Source of the DNA: Pseudomonas bohemica
GTDB taxonomy: Bacteria; Pseudomonadota; Gammaproteobacteria; Pseudomonadales; Pseudomonadaceae
Direction of reading: 5' to 3'
DNA: 64,000 nucleotides
Assembly (NCBI RefSeq): GCF_002934685.1
Contig: NZ_NKHL01000110.1
Location: 83,425-147,424, forward strand
Within the stretch, counting starts at the first letter, position 1; each line of letters opens with the position of its first letter. This document shows positions 51,652 to 60,141 of the stretch, piece after piece. The position numbers and the translations under genes are program-made. The notes beneath the pieces are model-generated. The model ran no database searches and was not told the origin of the DNA. It saw only the letters and a list, made by a program, of their open reading frames with translations.

Positions 51652-52305
51652 TCAGAGGTTGTCGCTCAAACCAGCCCCTGCGCCTGACAGGCGTGAGGCT
51701 TCGGAGGCGGGCACGTAGGTGCGGGCGGCCAGACTGTCGAGATAGTCGTGGACGCTGTTGGAGAGTGTCGGGATAGAGCCGCTTAGCGCTTGTCCAGCCC
51801 CACTGGTAGTTTTGATGCAGATGCAACTGACGCCCTCGACGTGCGCGCTGGCGAAATTGTCGGCCTGTATAAGAACGGCCTGCCCGGCTGGCGAAAACTC
51901 GAGGGTGCAACCCTGCCATGACAATTGCAGCGCAATGCCCAGCTGCCTGGCACTGGCGGTGGCAAAGGGCATTAGCAACTGTGGATGGGTCACTTTCCCG
52001 AGCAGGACTCGGCCGTTTTCGTGTAACAAGTAGGCATGGTCGCTCAGTGTTACCCCGGCGATCAGCGGGCACATCGACCTCCCCGCCCGTTCCCAGCATT
52101 CAGTGCCAATATCAGGAGTGAGCTGGGGATACACGCAACCGTCATCCAGACGCAACTGCGCAGCCAACAGCGCCGGACCATCCAGACCATTGCCGCTAAG
52201 CCAGCGCGCTGCTCTGCCCGCCTCTTCAGCCAGTCCCCAAGACAGTCCAGCACCGCGAGCGGCCTTCTTACAGAGGTTTTCGATTTCATTCAACGACGCA
52301 TTCAC
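51652..52305 (-). CDS. DUF3726-like protein
   Basis: 217 residues, probably the DUF3726 family (from memory, moderate certainty). Features: ENLCKKAARGAGLSWGLAEE, then a mixed alpha/beta region with many small residues and a Cys pair-like GVSCICIKTT. No signal peptide or membrane segment. It overlaps the 564-residue protein gene by 20 bases, so the two are very likely partners. Function unknown. Confidence 0.6.
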   Translation of the reverse strand: MNASLNEIENLCKKAARGAGLSWGLAEEAGRAARWLSGNGLDGPALLAAQLRLDDGCVYPQLTPDIGTECWERAGRSMCPLIAGVTLSDHAYLLHENGRVLLGKVTHPQLLMPFATASARQLGIALQLSWQGCTLEFSPAGQAVLIQADNFASAHVEGVSCICIKTTSGAGQALSGSIPTLSNSVHDYLDSLAARTYVPASEASRLSGAGAGLSDNL

Positions 52306-53980
52306 GATGCTGCTCCTGACTGTCCAGACTCGGGCAGGACCAATCGTCCGCCGGCATTTTCGTCAATTCATGGGGGAATGGCGCGCCCTGGTACAGGGTG
52401 ATGCGCACCCAGCGATCCGAGCGCGGGTCAAAATGCGTGGCACCGAAAAACGACAGCTTGCAACGCACCAGGTCTATCGGCAGCAGTGCCTGATCAATCA
52501 GGTTGTCCTGAATGTCGGCGTACGGAAACGCGGGCGCCAATTGCACTCTGCGCACGCTGTGACGATGCTCCGGATGCTGGAGCAGGAAACCCGCCAGCCG
52601 TTGCTCATCCATGTAGGGGTGCAGTGCTGCCTGTAGGCGGTGGATGTCACGGGCCACCGCCAGAGGTTGTTCGAGGTCTTGTCCGGGTTCGTTGAAGCGC
52701 TGACCGATTCGAGGTTCGAGTTTTTCTTCGGACACGTACCAGAACAGCGCCTGGCTGCTCTCACTGGCGAAGTCGATGCTGGCAACCCAGCCATAGTGGG
52801 CCTGCAGAATTTCCCGCAACCGACCTACGCTCATTCCGCCATCGATGACAAAGTTCTGCTGTTCGTCCGCGTGCATGGCGCCGCCCAGGTCATCCACCAG
52901 ATGCGCATAAGGCTCCAGCAACAGTGAGACCAGGCACTCCTGGGCTTCCAGCGACAGCACGCCTTCAGCCCAGCGATAGAGGGCATCCCAAGGCGCGTTC
53001 TGATCCAGAATTCCATCGTCCAGTTGTCGTTCGACCCGAGACAAGTCGTCCTGGAGCTTCAGAATGCGTGCCCGTTGAAGTTCGTGTTCGCAGTGCCAGT
53101 GACTGACGCTGGCACTGGCCCGCTTGAGGTAGTCGGCAAACACCCGGCGTTCCTCGGCGCACGCTTGTTGCACAGCACGAACCCTTTGCAAGGCCGTCTC
53201 TCGGGCGCTGACCCAGTTGTTCAACAGCACCGGGTGGTTGAGCAGAAACGGAGCCATGCCCAACCCGGTGGAGTTGCCGATACCGAAACGACGACGCAAC
53301 TCCGGTGCCAGGCTCACTGCGAGTTGCGGTGCGCGGACCTTGGCCATGTGCTCGACCAGATCCAGCGTGAACGCACGAATCAGATACACGGTGAGCATTT
53401 CCGCCTGAAACGGCGCAGCCAGCTCCGGCCGCAGTGCGATGCTTTCACGATCGGCAGCGCCAAACTTGCCACTGCCGTAAACCGCGGTGGTGCGCATCAG
53501 ATAGCCCACCTCATCGATCTCTTCGCGCTCGGGCTGGTGGCCCTCGGAAAGAGTCTGCACGACATGATCGAACATTCGCACCGAGCGGTTGGCCCGGGCC
53601 ATGCACAGTTCGCGCGATGAAATACGTCCGGCTTCCTGCCTCGGGACGTTGGCCTCAAGACGCGCCAGATCGTCGGCATCGGGTATTCCGTCGAACAGGG
53701 CGAAGGTGGCATCCCAGGCGGTGGCGATGACCCGATCCGAGCGCATCGCCGGATCCAGATCATGGGCGAACGCCACGAGACTGTAACTGCGCAGTGGTCC
53801 GGTCGCGGTGTACACGGCTCGTCCTACGCCCTGATTGTCGACGGTCCACACCGAACGTTGGAACTGCCAGTGCTCGTCCTTGAGGCGGCGTAGCAACTGG
53901 CGCATGAATGAAAGTCGCGATTGGTGAAACGCTCCCAGTCGCGAAGCCTTCATGACGGTAGCGGGCGATCGCATGCTCAT
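52286..53980 (-). CDS. unrecognised 564-residue cytoplasmic protein
   Basis: No family recognised. The protein is soluble, without signal peptide, rich in Arg and Glu, with long helical stretches (ERRVFADYLKRASASVSHWH, RILKLQDDLSRVERQLDDG). Notable conserved-looking pieces are FGIGNSTGLGMAPFLLNHPV, RTTAVYGSGKFGAADRES, NFVIDGGMSVGRLREILQAH and FFGATHFDPRSDRWVRITLY. It lies between the BCCT transporter (stop and start adjacent) and the DUF3726-like gene, so a catabolic or assembly role in the same pathway is inferred. Confidence 0.6.
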   Translation of the reverse strand: MSMRSPATVMKASRLGAFHQSRLSFMRQLLRRLKDEHWQFQRSVWTVDNQGVGRAVYTATGPLRSYSLVAFAHDLDPAMRSDRVIATAWDATFALFDGIPDADDLARLEANVPRQEAGRISSRELCMARANRSVRMFDHVVQTLSEGHQPEREEIDEVGYLMRTTAVYGSGKFGAADRESIALRPELAAPFQAEMLTVYLIRAFTLDLVEHMAKVRAPQLAVSLAPELRRRFGIGNSTGLGMAPFLLNHPVLLNNWVSARETALQRVRAVQQACAEERRVFADYLKRASASVSHWHCEHELQRARILKLQDDLSRVERQLDDGILDQNAPWDALYRWAEGVLSLEAQECLVSLLLEPYAHLVDDLGGAMHADEQQNFVIDGGMSVGRLREILQAHYGWVASIDFASESSQALFWYVSEEKLEPRIGQRFNEPGQDLEQPLAVARDIHRLQAALHPYMDEQRLAGFLLQHPEHRHSVRRVQLAPAFPYADIQDNLIDQALLPIDLVRCKLSFFGATHFDPRSDRWVRITLYQGAPFPHELTKMPADDWSCPSLDSQEQHRECVVE

Positions 53981-55540
53981 TCAGTTCACTCCCTGGTCGC
54001 GGGCCATCTGCCGGGCGATGCGGATCGCATCCCAGACCGACGGCAGAATCAGCAGCGAAACCGGGACCGCCGTGATTACGATGAATGATTGCAAGGCACT
54101 GACGCCCCCTTGGCCGAGCGTGATCAACGTAGCGCCAACCAACCCCATGCCTGCTCCCCAAAACACCCGCAGCCAGGCCGGCGATTCTCCTTCGCCACTG
54201 CTGACAGCCATGGCCACTGTGTAGGACATGGAGCCCGCGCTGGTCACTACCGAGAAGAAGCTGAGGAACAGGAACAGTGCAGAAATCAGGTTCGGCATGG
54301 GCATGGATTGGGCGACTCCGAGCAATAGCGCCTCCGGTTGCACGCCGTGACTGATCACGCTGCCGGGTGACTGCAATTCAACACCGATTCCGGTACCACC
54401 CACTAGCGTGAACCAGATCATGGTGATCAACGGTGCAGCCACTGACATCAGGGTGATCAGCTCACGAATGGTCCGGCCGCGAGAGACCTTGGCCACATAG
54501 ATTCCCATCATGGGTGCATAGCCGATGAACCAGCCCCAATAGAACAGCGTCCAGCCGTTCAGCCATGAACTGTCGTCGCGGTACAGGGCCGTCTGGAAAA
54601 AGCTGGTGACGTGCAGTGCCAGGCTTTGGGCAAAGGTCTCGCTGAGGAACAGCGTCGGGCCGAAAATGAACAGAAACGCAGCCAGACCAAGCATCAACCA
54701 CACATGCACCTTGCTCACCAGGCGCAGGCCGCCCAGCCCGATCACGCAAGACAGCGTATAGATCACCGTCACCGCGAGGATCACCATGGACTGGACCATC
54801 ATGGTATTGGGTACGCCCCACACTGAGTGCAGCACGAAGGCGATCTGCAGACCGAGAAACCCCACTGGCCCGATCGTACCGGCGACCACCGCAATGATCG
54901 CCGAGGCGTCAGCGAACACCGCGATCGGGCCCTTGAGGGCGCGCTTGCCCAACAACGGATAGAGCAAGGTGCGCGGCATGAGCGGCAGATTTTTTTCGTG
55001 ATGCAGGTACATATAAACCACGGTCAGCAGGCTGCCGAGCACCGCCCAGGCCATGAAGCCCCAGTGCAAGAAAGATTGCGACAACGCCGCCACGCCGGCA
55101 GGGCCGGTTTTTGCGGCGACTTCGAAGTAAGGCGGTGGCGTGAGGAAGTGCATCATGGGTTCTGCGGCCGCCCAGAACGCGCCGCCACCGGCCAGCAACG
55201 CACACATGATCATCGACACCCAGTTGAAGGTGCTGATGCTCGGTTTGTGCGTCACTCCACCGAGGCGCACCCGCCCCAGACGGGTGTAACCGATGTACAG
55301 GCTGGCGGCAAACGTCAGCAGCATCAGCACCTGCCAGTACAACCCGAAGAAACGCGTGCTCCAGGCAAAAGCGTTGCCAATCAGTGAAGAAAGGGTGTTC
55401 AGGTCGATCAGGGCGATGACCAGAAACAGCAGGAAAAAGCCGCCGCTGATCCAGAATATCGACCAGTTGAGCGCACCCGCCGGGCTCTTGCGCCGTGCAG
55501 GTGTCTCGAGGCCCGCGTTGATTTCGCTTGGGATTTCCAT
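53981..55540 (-). CDS. BCCT-family betaine/carnitine/choline-type transporter
   Basis: 519 residues, about twelve membrane segments. The BCCT signature is clear: TLFYWGWFIGYAPMMGIYVA then KVSRGRTIRE. The segment normally SWxPFxG is GYAPMMG here, and GSLLTVVYMYLHHEKNLPLM is also atypical, so the substrate may not be choline or glycine betaine. It supplies a quaternary ammonium or sulfonium-like substrate to the surrounding enzymes. Confidence 0.9.
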   Translation of the reverse strand: MEIPSEINAGLETPARRKSPAGALNWSIFWISGGFFLLFLVIALIDLNTLSSLIGNAFAWSTRFFGLYWQVLMLLTFAASLYIGYTRLGRVRLGGVTHKPSISTFNWVSMIMCALLAGGGAFWAAAEPMMHFLTPPPYFEVAAKTGPAGVAALSQSFLHWGFMAWAVLGSLLTVVYMYLHHEKNLPLMPRTLLYPLLGKRALKGPIAVFADASAIIAVVAGTIGPVGFLGLQIAFVLHSVWGVPNTMMVQSMVILAVTVIYTLSCVIGLGGLRLVSKVHVWLMLGLAAFLFIFGPTLFLSETFAQSLALHVTSFFQTALYRDDSSWLNGWTLFYWGWFIGYAPMMGIYVAKVSRGRTIRELITLMSVAAPLITMIWFTLVGGTGIGVELQSPGSVISHGVQPEALLLGVAQSMPMPNLISALFLFLSFFSVVTSAGSMSYTVAMAVSSGEGESPAWLRVFWGAGMGLVGATLITLGQGGVSALQSFIVITAVPVSLLILPSVWDAIRIARQMARDQGVN

Positions 55541-55661
55541 AGTGCCTCCGCAAAGTGATGGCAGTCGCTAATAATTGTTATGGGCGCATTTATTGTTCTT
55601 GGTGCTTGGCGATGCCCTTGGCAGGGCTTGCGTCAGGACAATCTGTAAATGTTTGGGAACC

Positions 55662-56723
55662 TCAAACCGCTATCCAGGAAGGCTGAGCGCTGGACTCGGC
55701 GGGTGTATGGGTCTGTCGCTGCACTGGGGTGAAGCTCTCCTCAAAAAAGCGCAACCAGTTACCGCCCATGATTGCGCTCGTATCGGCCGCGCCGAAGCCC
55801 ACGGCCCGCAGCCCCGATTCAATGTTGTGAAAGTCGCGGTTATCACGGAACCATTCAGGCTGATCGGGAAACCCCGGCTGCGCCTTGGAGCCTTCGCCGT
55901 AATCGACCTCCAGCGTCCAGCGACCGACGCGCATCCAGTCGACCACGCTGTTGGGCTGGTCCTGGCAGAGGTCCGATCCGATGCCCAGATGCTCGACCCC
56001 CATCAACTCGGCGCAGCGCGCGATCATTTCGCAAAAGCTGCGCACAGTGCAGGCGCTCTTGTCCTTGAGGTGATGCGGGTACAACGAGAAACCGAACATC
56101 CCGCCGCTCTCACCCAAGGCCTTGAGCACGGCGTCAGACTTGTTGCGCAGCGCCGCATGCCAGAACGCCGGGTTGGCGTGAGTAATGGCAATCGGACGTT
56201 GAGAAAGCTCGATGGCTTCGAGGGTCGAGCGTTCAGCGGAATGCGACATGTCCACGACCAGCCCGACCCGGTTCATCTCGCGGATCACCTGCTTGCCCAT
56301 GCGGGTCAGGCCTGGGTCGTTTTGCTCATAACAGCCGGTCGCCAGCAGCGACTGGTTGTTGTAGGTCAATTGCATGAAGCGCGCACCGAGGCTATGCACC
56401 ACCTCCACCAGGCCGATGTCATCTTCTATCGGTGATGGATTCTGAAAACCGAAGAAGATCGCCGTACGCCCGGTCTGTCGGGCAAGCGCGATATCACTGG
56501 CCCATTTACCGTGCAGAATCAGGTGCGCGTAGCGCTGAAATCGTTGGTTCCAGGCTTCGATGTTGGCGACCATCTCGCGAAAGTTTTCGTGGTAGGCGAT
56601 GGTCACGTGCACCGCGTCGACGCCGCCGACACGCATCTGCTGGAAAATCTTCTCCGACCAGTTGTCATACTGCATGCCGTCGATCCGCGGTCCGCGGGCG
56701 GCGAACGTTTGCGCCGGGGTCAT
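55662..56723 (-). CDS. M19 (renal dipeptidase-like) protein lacking metal ligands
   Basis: 353 residues. The fold is recognisable (LMGVEHLGIGSDLCQDQPN, VVDMSHSAERSTLEAIELSQ, RPIAITHANP). True M19 dipeptidases have HxD near the start and a bridging Glu; here those read DGMQYDNWS and GFQNPSP, so both are lost while later His residues remain. A comparable M19-like gene lies next to dimethylglycine-demethylase genes in P. aeruginosa. A non-peptidase role in betaine-type catabolism is inferred. It overlaps the aldehyde dehydrogenase start by 4 bases. Confidence 0.82.
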   Translation of the reverse strand: MTPAQTFAARGPRIDGMQYDNWSEKIFQQMRVGGVDAVHVTIAYHENFREMVANIEAWNQRFQRYAHLILHGKWASDIALARQTGRTAIFFGFQNPSPIEDDIGLVEVVHSLGARFMQLTYNNQSLLATGCYEQNDPGLTRMGKQVIREMNRVGLVVDMSHSAERSTLEAIELSQRPIAITHANPAFWHAALRNKSDAVLKALGESGGMFGFSLYPHHLKDKSACTVRSFCEMIARCAELMGVEHLGIGSDLCQDQPNSVVDWMRVGRWTLEVDYGEGSKAQPGFPDQPEWFRDNRDFHNIESGLRAVGFGAADTSAIMGGNWLRFFEESFTPVQRQTHTPAESSAQPSWIAV

Positions 56724-58171
56724 AGCGGTGCTCCAGCGGCAATGTAGCCGGTCTTGACATGGGTGTAGAATTCCACCGCCGATCGACCTTGCTCCCGCGG
56801 GCCATAGCTCGAATCGCCACGGCCGCCAAACGGAACGTGATAGTCAGTGCCCGCGGTGGGCAGGTTGACCATCACGCAGCCTACCCGAGCACTGCGCCGG
56901 AAGTGAGTGGCACGGGCGAGGGAGCGGGTCATGATGCCGGCCGTCAGGCCAAAACGGGTGTCGTTGACCAGGCTAAGCGCCTCGTCGTAACTATCGGCCT
57001 TGATCACACAGGCGATCGGTGCAAACAGCTCTTCGCGATTGATGCGCATGCTGTTCCGGCCGCCGACGAACAGCGCCGGTGCCTGGTAAAACCCCGACGT
57101 GGACCGTTCAAGGCGTTGACCTCCGGTGAGCAGTTCGGCCCCTTCCTCACGGCCTGACTGGATATTCGCAAGGTTGGCCTGCAGTTGCGCCTCACTGGCC
57201 ACTGGACCGATCTGGGTACCGGGCTCCAGCGCATGGCCGACTTTCAGCGCCTGAGTAGCGACGAGCAGTTTTTCGACAAAGGCGTCGTGAATGTCCGCAT
57301 GTACGATCAAGCGCGACGATGCAGTGCATTTCTGCCCGGTGCCACCGAAGGCGCCGTTCACTGCGCAGCTCACGGCCAGGTCCAGATCAGCATCGTCCAT
57401 GACGGCCAAGGCGTTTTTCGAGCCCATTTCCAGTTGGACCTTGGTCAGGTTGGCAGCTGCCGAGGCTGCGATGCCCTTGCCCACGTCCACCGAACCGGTG
57501 AAGGAAATAGCGTTGATACCCGGATGCTCGATGAGCGCCTGGCCGATCTCGGAACCTGCACCCATCATCAGATTGAACAGGCCTTTGGGCAAATCCTGAC
57601 GAGAAATGATTTCCCCCAGAATGACCGCGCTCGCCGGGGTCAGGTTGGCCGGTTTCCAGACCACGGCGTTGCCGAATGCCAGCGCTGGCGCGATTTTCCA
57701 GCAGGCGGTGGCCATGGGGAAATTCCACGGGGAGACGATCGCCACCACACCCACCGGCTCACGGCGGACGTCGATTTCGATGCCGTCACGCACCGAGTCG
57801 GCGGTGTGGCCCAACTGACGCAGAGTTTCTGCGGCGTAGTAGGTAAAGAACTGTCCGGCGCGATACACCTCACCGCGGCCTTCTGCCTGCGGCTTGCCTT
57901 CTTCGCGGGAAAGGACCTGGCCGATTTCCTCGGCACGTTTTATCAGCTCCTCACCAATGCTCATCAGCACCTTGTAGCGCTGCTCAATGCCGCTGTGTGC
58001 CCAAGTTTTCTGCGCGTCATGGGCTGCGTCAATGGCGCTATCCAGTTGCGCTCGGGAGGCCTGGGCGTAAAGACCGATCAGATCGTTGGTATCGGAGGGG
58101 CTGCGGTTTTCAATGTCACTGGCGCCTGCAAGCCACTGGCCGGCGATGTAGTTGCGATGCTTCTGACTCAT
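56720..58171 (-). CDS. aldehyde dehydrogenase (semialdehyde type)
   Basis: 483 residues. Catalytic Cys in GGTGQKCTASSRLI, Glu in VQLEMGSKNALAVMDD, cofactor region VSPWNFPMATACWKIAPALA. It resembles ketoglutaric-semialdehyde dehydrogenases. First gene of the leftward cluster and divergent from the LysR gene at 58320; it probably oxidises an aldehyde left after removal of the amine group. Confidence 0.9.
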   Translation of the reverse strand: MSQKHRNYIAGQWLAGASDIENRSPSDTNDLIGLYAQASRAQLDSAIDAAHDAQKTWAHSGIEQRYKVLMSIGEELIKRAEEIGQVLSREEGKPQAEGRGEVYRAGQFFTYYAAETLRQLGHTADSVRDGIEIDVRREPVGVVAIVSPWNFPMATACWKIAPALAFGNAVVWKPANLTPASAVILGEIISRQDLPKGLFNLMMGAGSEIGQALIEHPGINAISFTGSVDVGKGIAASAAANLTKVQLEMGSKNALAVMDDADLDLAVSCAVNGAFGGTGQKCTASSRLIVHADIHDAFVEKLLVATQALKVGHALEPGTQIGPVASEAQLQANLANIQSGREEGAELLTGGQRLERSTSGFYQAPALFVGGRNSMRINREELFAPIACVIKADSYDEALSLVNDTRFGLTAGIMTRSLARATHFRRSARVGCVMVNLPTAGTDYHVPFGGRGDSSYGPREQGRSAVEFYTHVKTGYIAAGAPL

Positions 58172-58319
58172 GAAACTCTCCTGAGCGGCACACTCGGCAA
58201 GACGTAGCCTTAGTGTGGGTTGAGAGAATTATGAGCCGGCGTTAATTTAAGTAAATCTAATATAATTTAATGGTTTTTAAGTATTATTTAACGCGTATTT
58301 TCAGTCACCAGGGTTCTCC

Positions 58320-59219
58320 ATGAGTATCAAAATCTCCAACCTGCAGTTCTTCGTCGCGGTCGCCACCAGCCAGAACCTTTCCCAGGCCGCCCAACGTCTG
58401 CATCGGACGCCTGCGGCAGTGTCGTTATCGCTCAAGCAGCTGGAGGAAGAACTGGGCGGCTCGCTCTTCGAGGGGGAACGCAAGAACCAGCTCAGCCCAC
58501 TGGGGCGTTTTGTCTTACTCGAGGCTCAACGGGAACTGGCGCATTTCGAGCGCACCATCAGCACCATAAAGACCTACGCCAAGGCGGAAACCGGACTGGT
58601 CAGAGTGGCAGCGGTGCCCTCCTTCGCGATCACGTTGCTGCCACCAATACTCAAGCAGTTTCATGAACGACATCCGCAATTCCATCTGGACATCCGCGAC
58701 ATGGATTCCGCGCGGGTGGTACAGGCAGTGCTCAGCGGCGACGTGGATATCGGCATTGCCACGGTGCCAGCGATCATCCCCAACATCGAACAGGACCACC
58801 TGTTCTCGGATGCATTCTGCGTTGTGTGCAGCAGCGACAGCGGCCTCAACCAACTGACGCGGCCGGTGCGCTGGAGCGATCTGGAGGGACATAACTTCAT
58901 CAACAGTGGGCTTGGCGCCGAAATCAACGCTGCCGAATTTCGCCACATTCGTGACCAATCGACGCTCAGCGTGAGGAACACAAACTCGTTGTTGGCCCTG
59001 GTGACGCAACGTATGGGGGTGACCTTGCTGCCGGAGCTGCTAAGCCGCTCAAGCGCTAGCGGCAATCTGAGCTTCCTGCCCCTCGAAGACAAGCGCATCG
59101 TGCGCTCGGTGAGCGTCATTACCCAGCCCAGGGAGACCCTCAATCATGCGTCCTACACGTTTCTGAAGGCGCTCAAAGAGAGTCGATTTGTCGCTCATGA
59201 AGCACAACTTCCAGGGTAA
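58320..59219 (+). CDS. LysR-family regulator of the BCCT cluster
   Basis: 299 residues. HTH: NLQFFVAVATSQNLSQAAQR, LHRTPAAVSLSLKQLEEELG. The substrate-binding domain follows from about residue 90 (GLVRVAAVPSFAITLLPPIL), close to CbbR/CynR-type domains. The divergent 148-base intergenic region is AT-rich (AATTTAAGTAAATCTAATAT) and probably carries its binding sites. Confidence 0.9.
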   Translation: MSIKISNLQFFVAVATSQNLSQAAQRLHRTPAAVSLSLKQLEEELGGSLFEGERKNQLSPLGRFVLLEAQRELAHFERTISTIKTYAKAETGLVRVAAVPSFAITLLPPILKQFHERHPQFHLDIRDMDSARVVQAVLSGDVDIGIATVPAIIPNIEQDHLFSDAFCVVCSSDSGLNQLTRPVRWSDLEGHNFINSGLGAEINAAEFRHIRDQSTLSVRNTNSLLALVTQRMGVTLLPELLSRSSASGNLSFLPLEDKRIVRSVSVITQPRETLNHASYTFLKALKESRFVAHEAQLPG

Positions 59220-59667
59220 ACATCGACGTCAAAGCACCTCGCTTCGCGCTTGAAAGCGAAAATCGCCAACAGCTGCATCGCTATTGGCGTTCAGGGTGCC
59301 AAGGGTTGAGTCTTGAAATCCCGATGCACACCGAGCAAACAACGCCTTGTCCGGTGCTGGCCGCATGAGGCACTAGAGGACGAGGTGCAGGTCTGATTCT
59401 GCAATGCGTCGGACATGCTACAAATCCGCAAGCGTATAGATGGCGTGTTCGCAGAGGCGCAGTTCCCGTGCGCTCGGCTCAAATTTTCAACTTATAACTT
59501 AACTAGGAAAATCAATACCTTATAAATGCTAATAGCAAATAGTGTTTGAGTTAGTCACATTTCCGACGATCAGCGCTCGACGCTTATTGTATTGAGCCCT
59601 CAGCCACCGCAGAATCCCCACCATCGCCGGTTGTTTATCTCTCGATTTGCCAAAAGGAAGGTGTGCA
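59220..59667. other. spacer without supported gene
   Basis: About 450 bases; base composition becomes AT-richer around 59480-59540. No gene with family-like sequence, and no terminator recognised. Confidence 0.4.
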
Positions 59668-59910
59668 ATGATGAGCGTTTTCGCGATTGTGATAACCATC
59701 TGTACGGGGTCTGAAGGGTGTTTGGAAGAGCGCCAGCCGGCGGCGTATTCCACTCGGGACCAATGCATGGAAAGCGTTGCTACCATGCCCGTCAGGAAGG
59801 GCATGAAGTATCACTGCTCATCAGTTCCGCCGATCATAGTCAAGGATCAACGCCGCGCAACTCAACCTCACCTAGTGACAACCTCGGACGAAGCAACGGC
59901 CAAACCTTGA
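59668..59910 (+). CDS. small Cys-containing, probably exported protein
   Basis: 80 residues from ATG 59668, with AAAAGGAAG 8 bases upstream. A short hydrophobic start (MMSVFAIVITICTG) is followed by Cys at GSEGC, RDQC and KYHC, a spacing seen in small uncharacterised Pseudomonas proteins. The disulfide pattern suggests a periplasmic or secreted product. Function unknown. Confidence 0.6.
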   Translation: MMSVFAIVITICTGSEGCLEERQPAAYSTRDQCMESVATMPVRKGMKYHCSSVPPIIVKDQRRATQPHLVTTSDEATAKP

Positions 59911-60141
59911 GCCGGTTTTATCCTGGACTTGGCGATGGACGGTGGACGGTGGACTAACGATCTGCAGTGCGTAGCTAAAATTCTGACGTGCCAGCTCATG
60001 TGGTCCGATGGGAACGTCCATGTCCCACGGATCGTGATGCAGAGTGCAATGAGCTGCGCGGCGCGTCGGTTCGGCTTCTCCTCGCGCCAATGACAGTTGA
60101 GTCAATTGAACGTTAGCCTGATGGTCCGGATAAGAAGTCGC

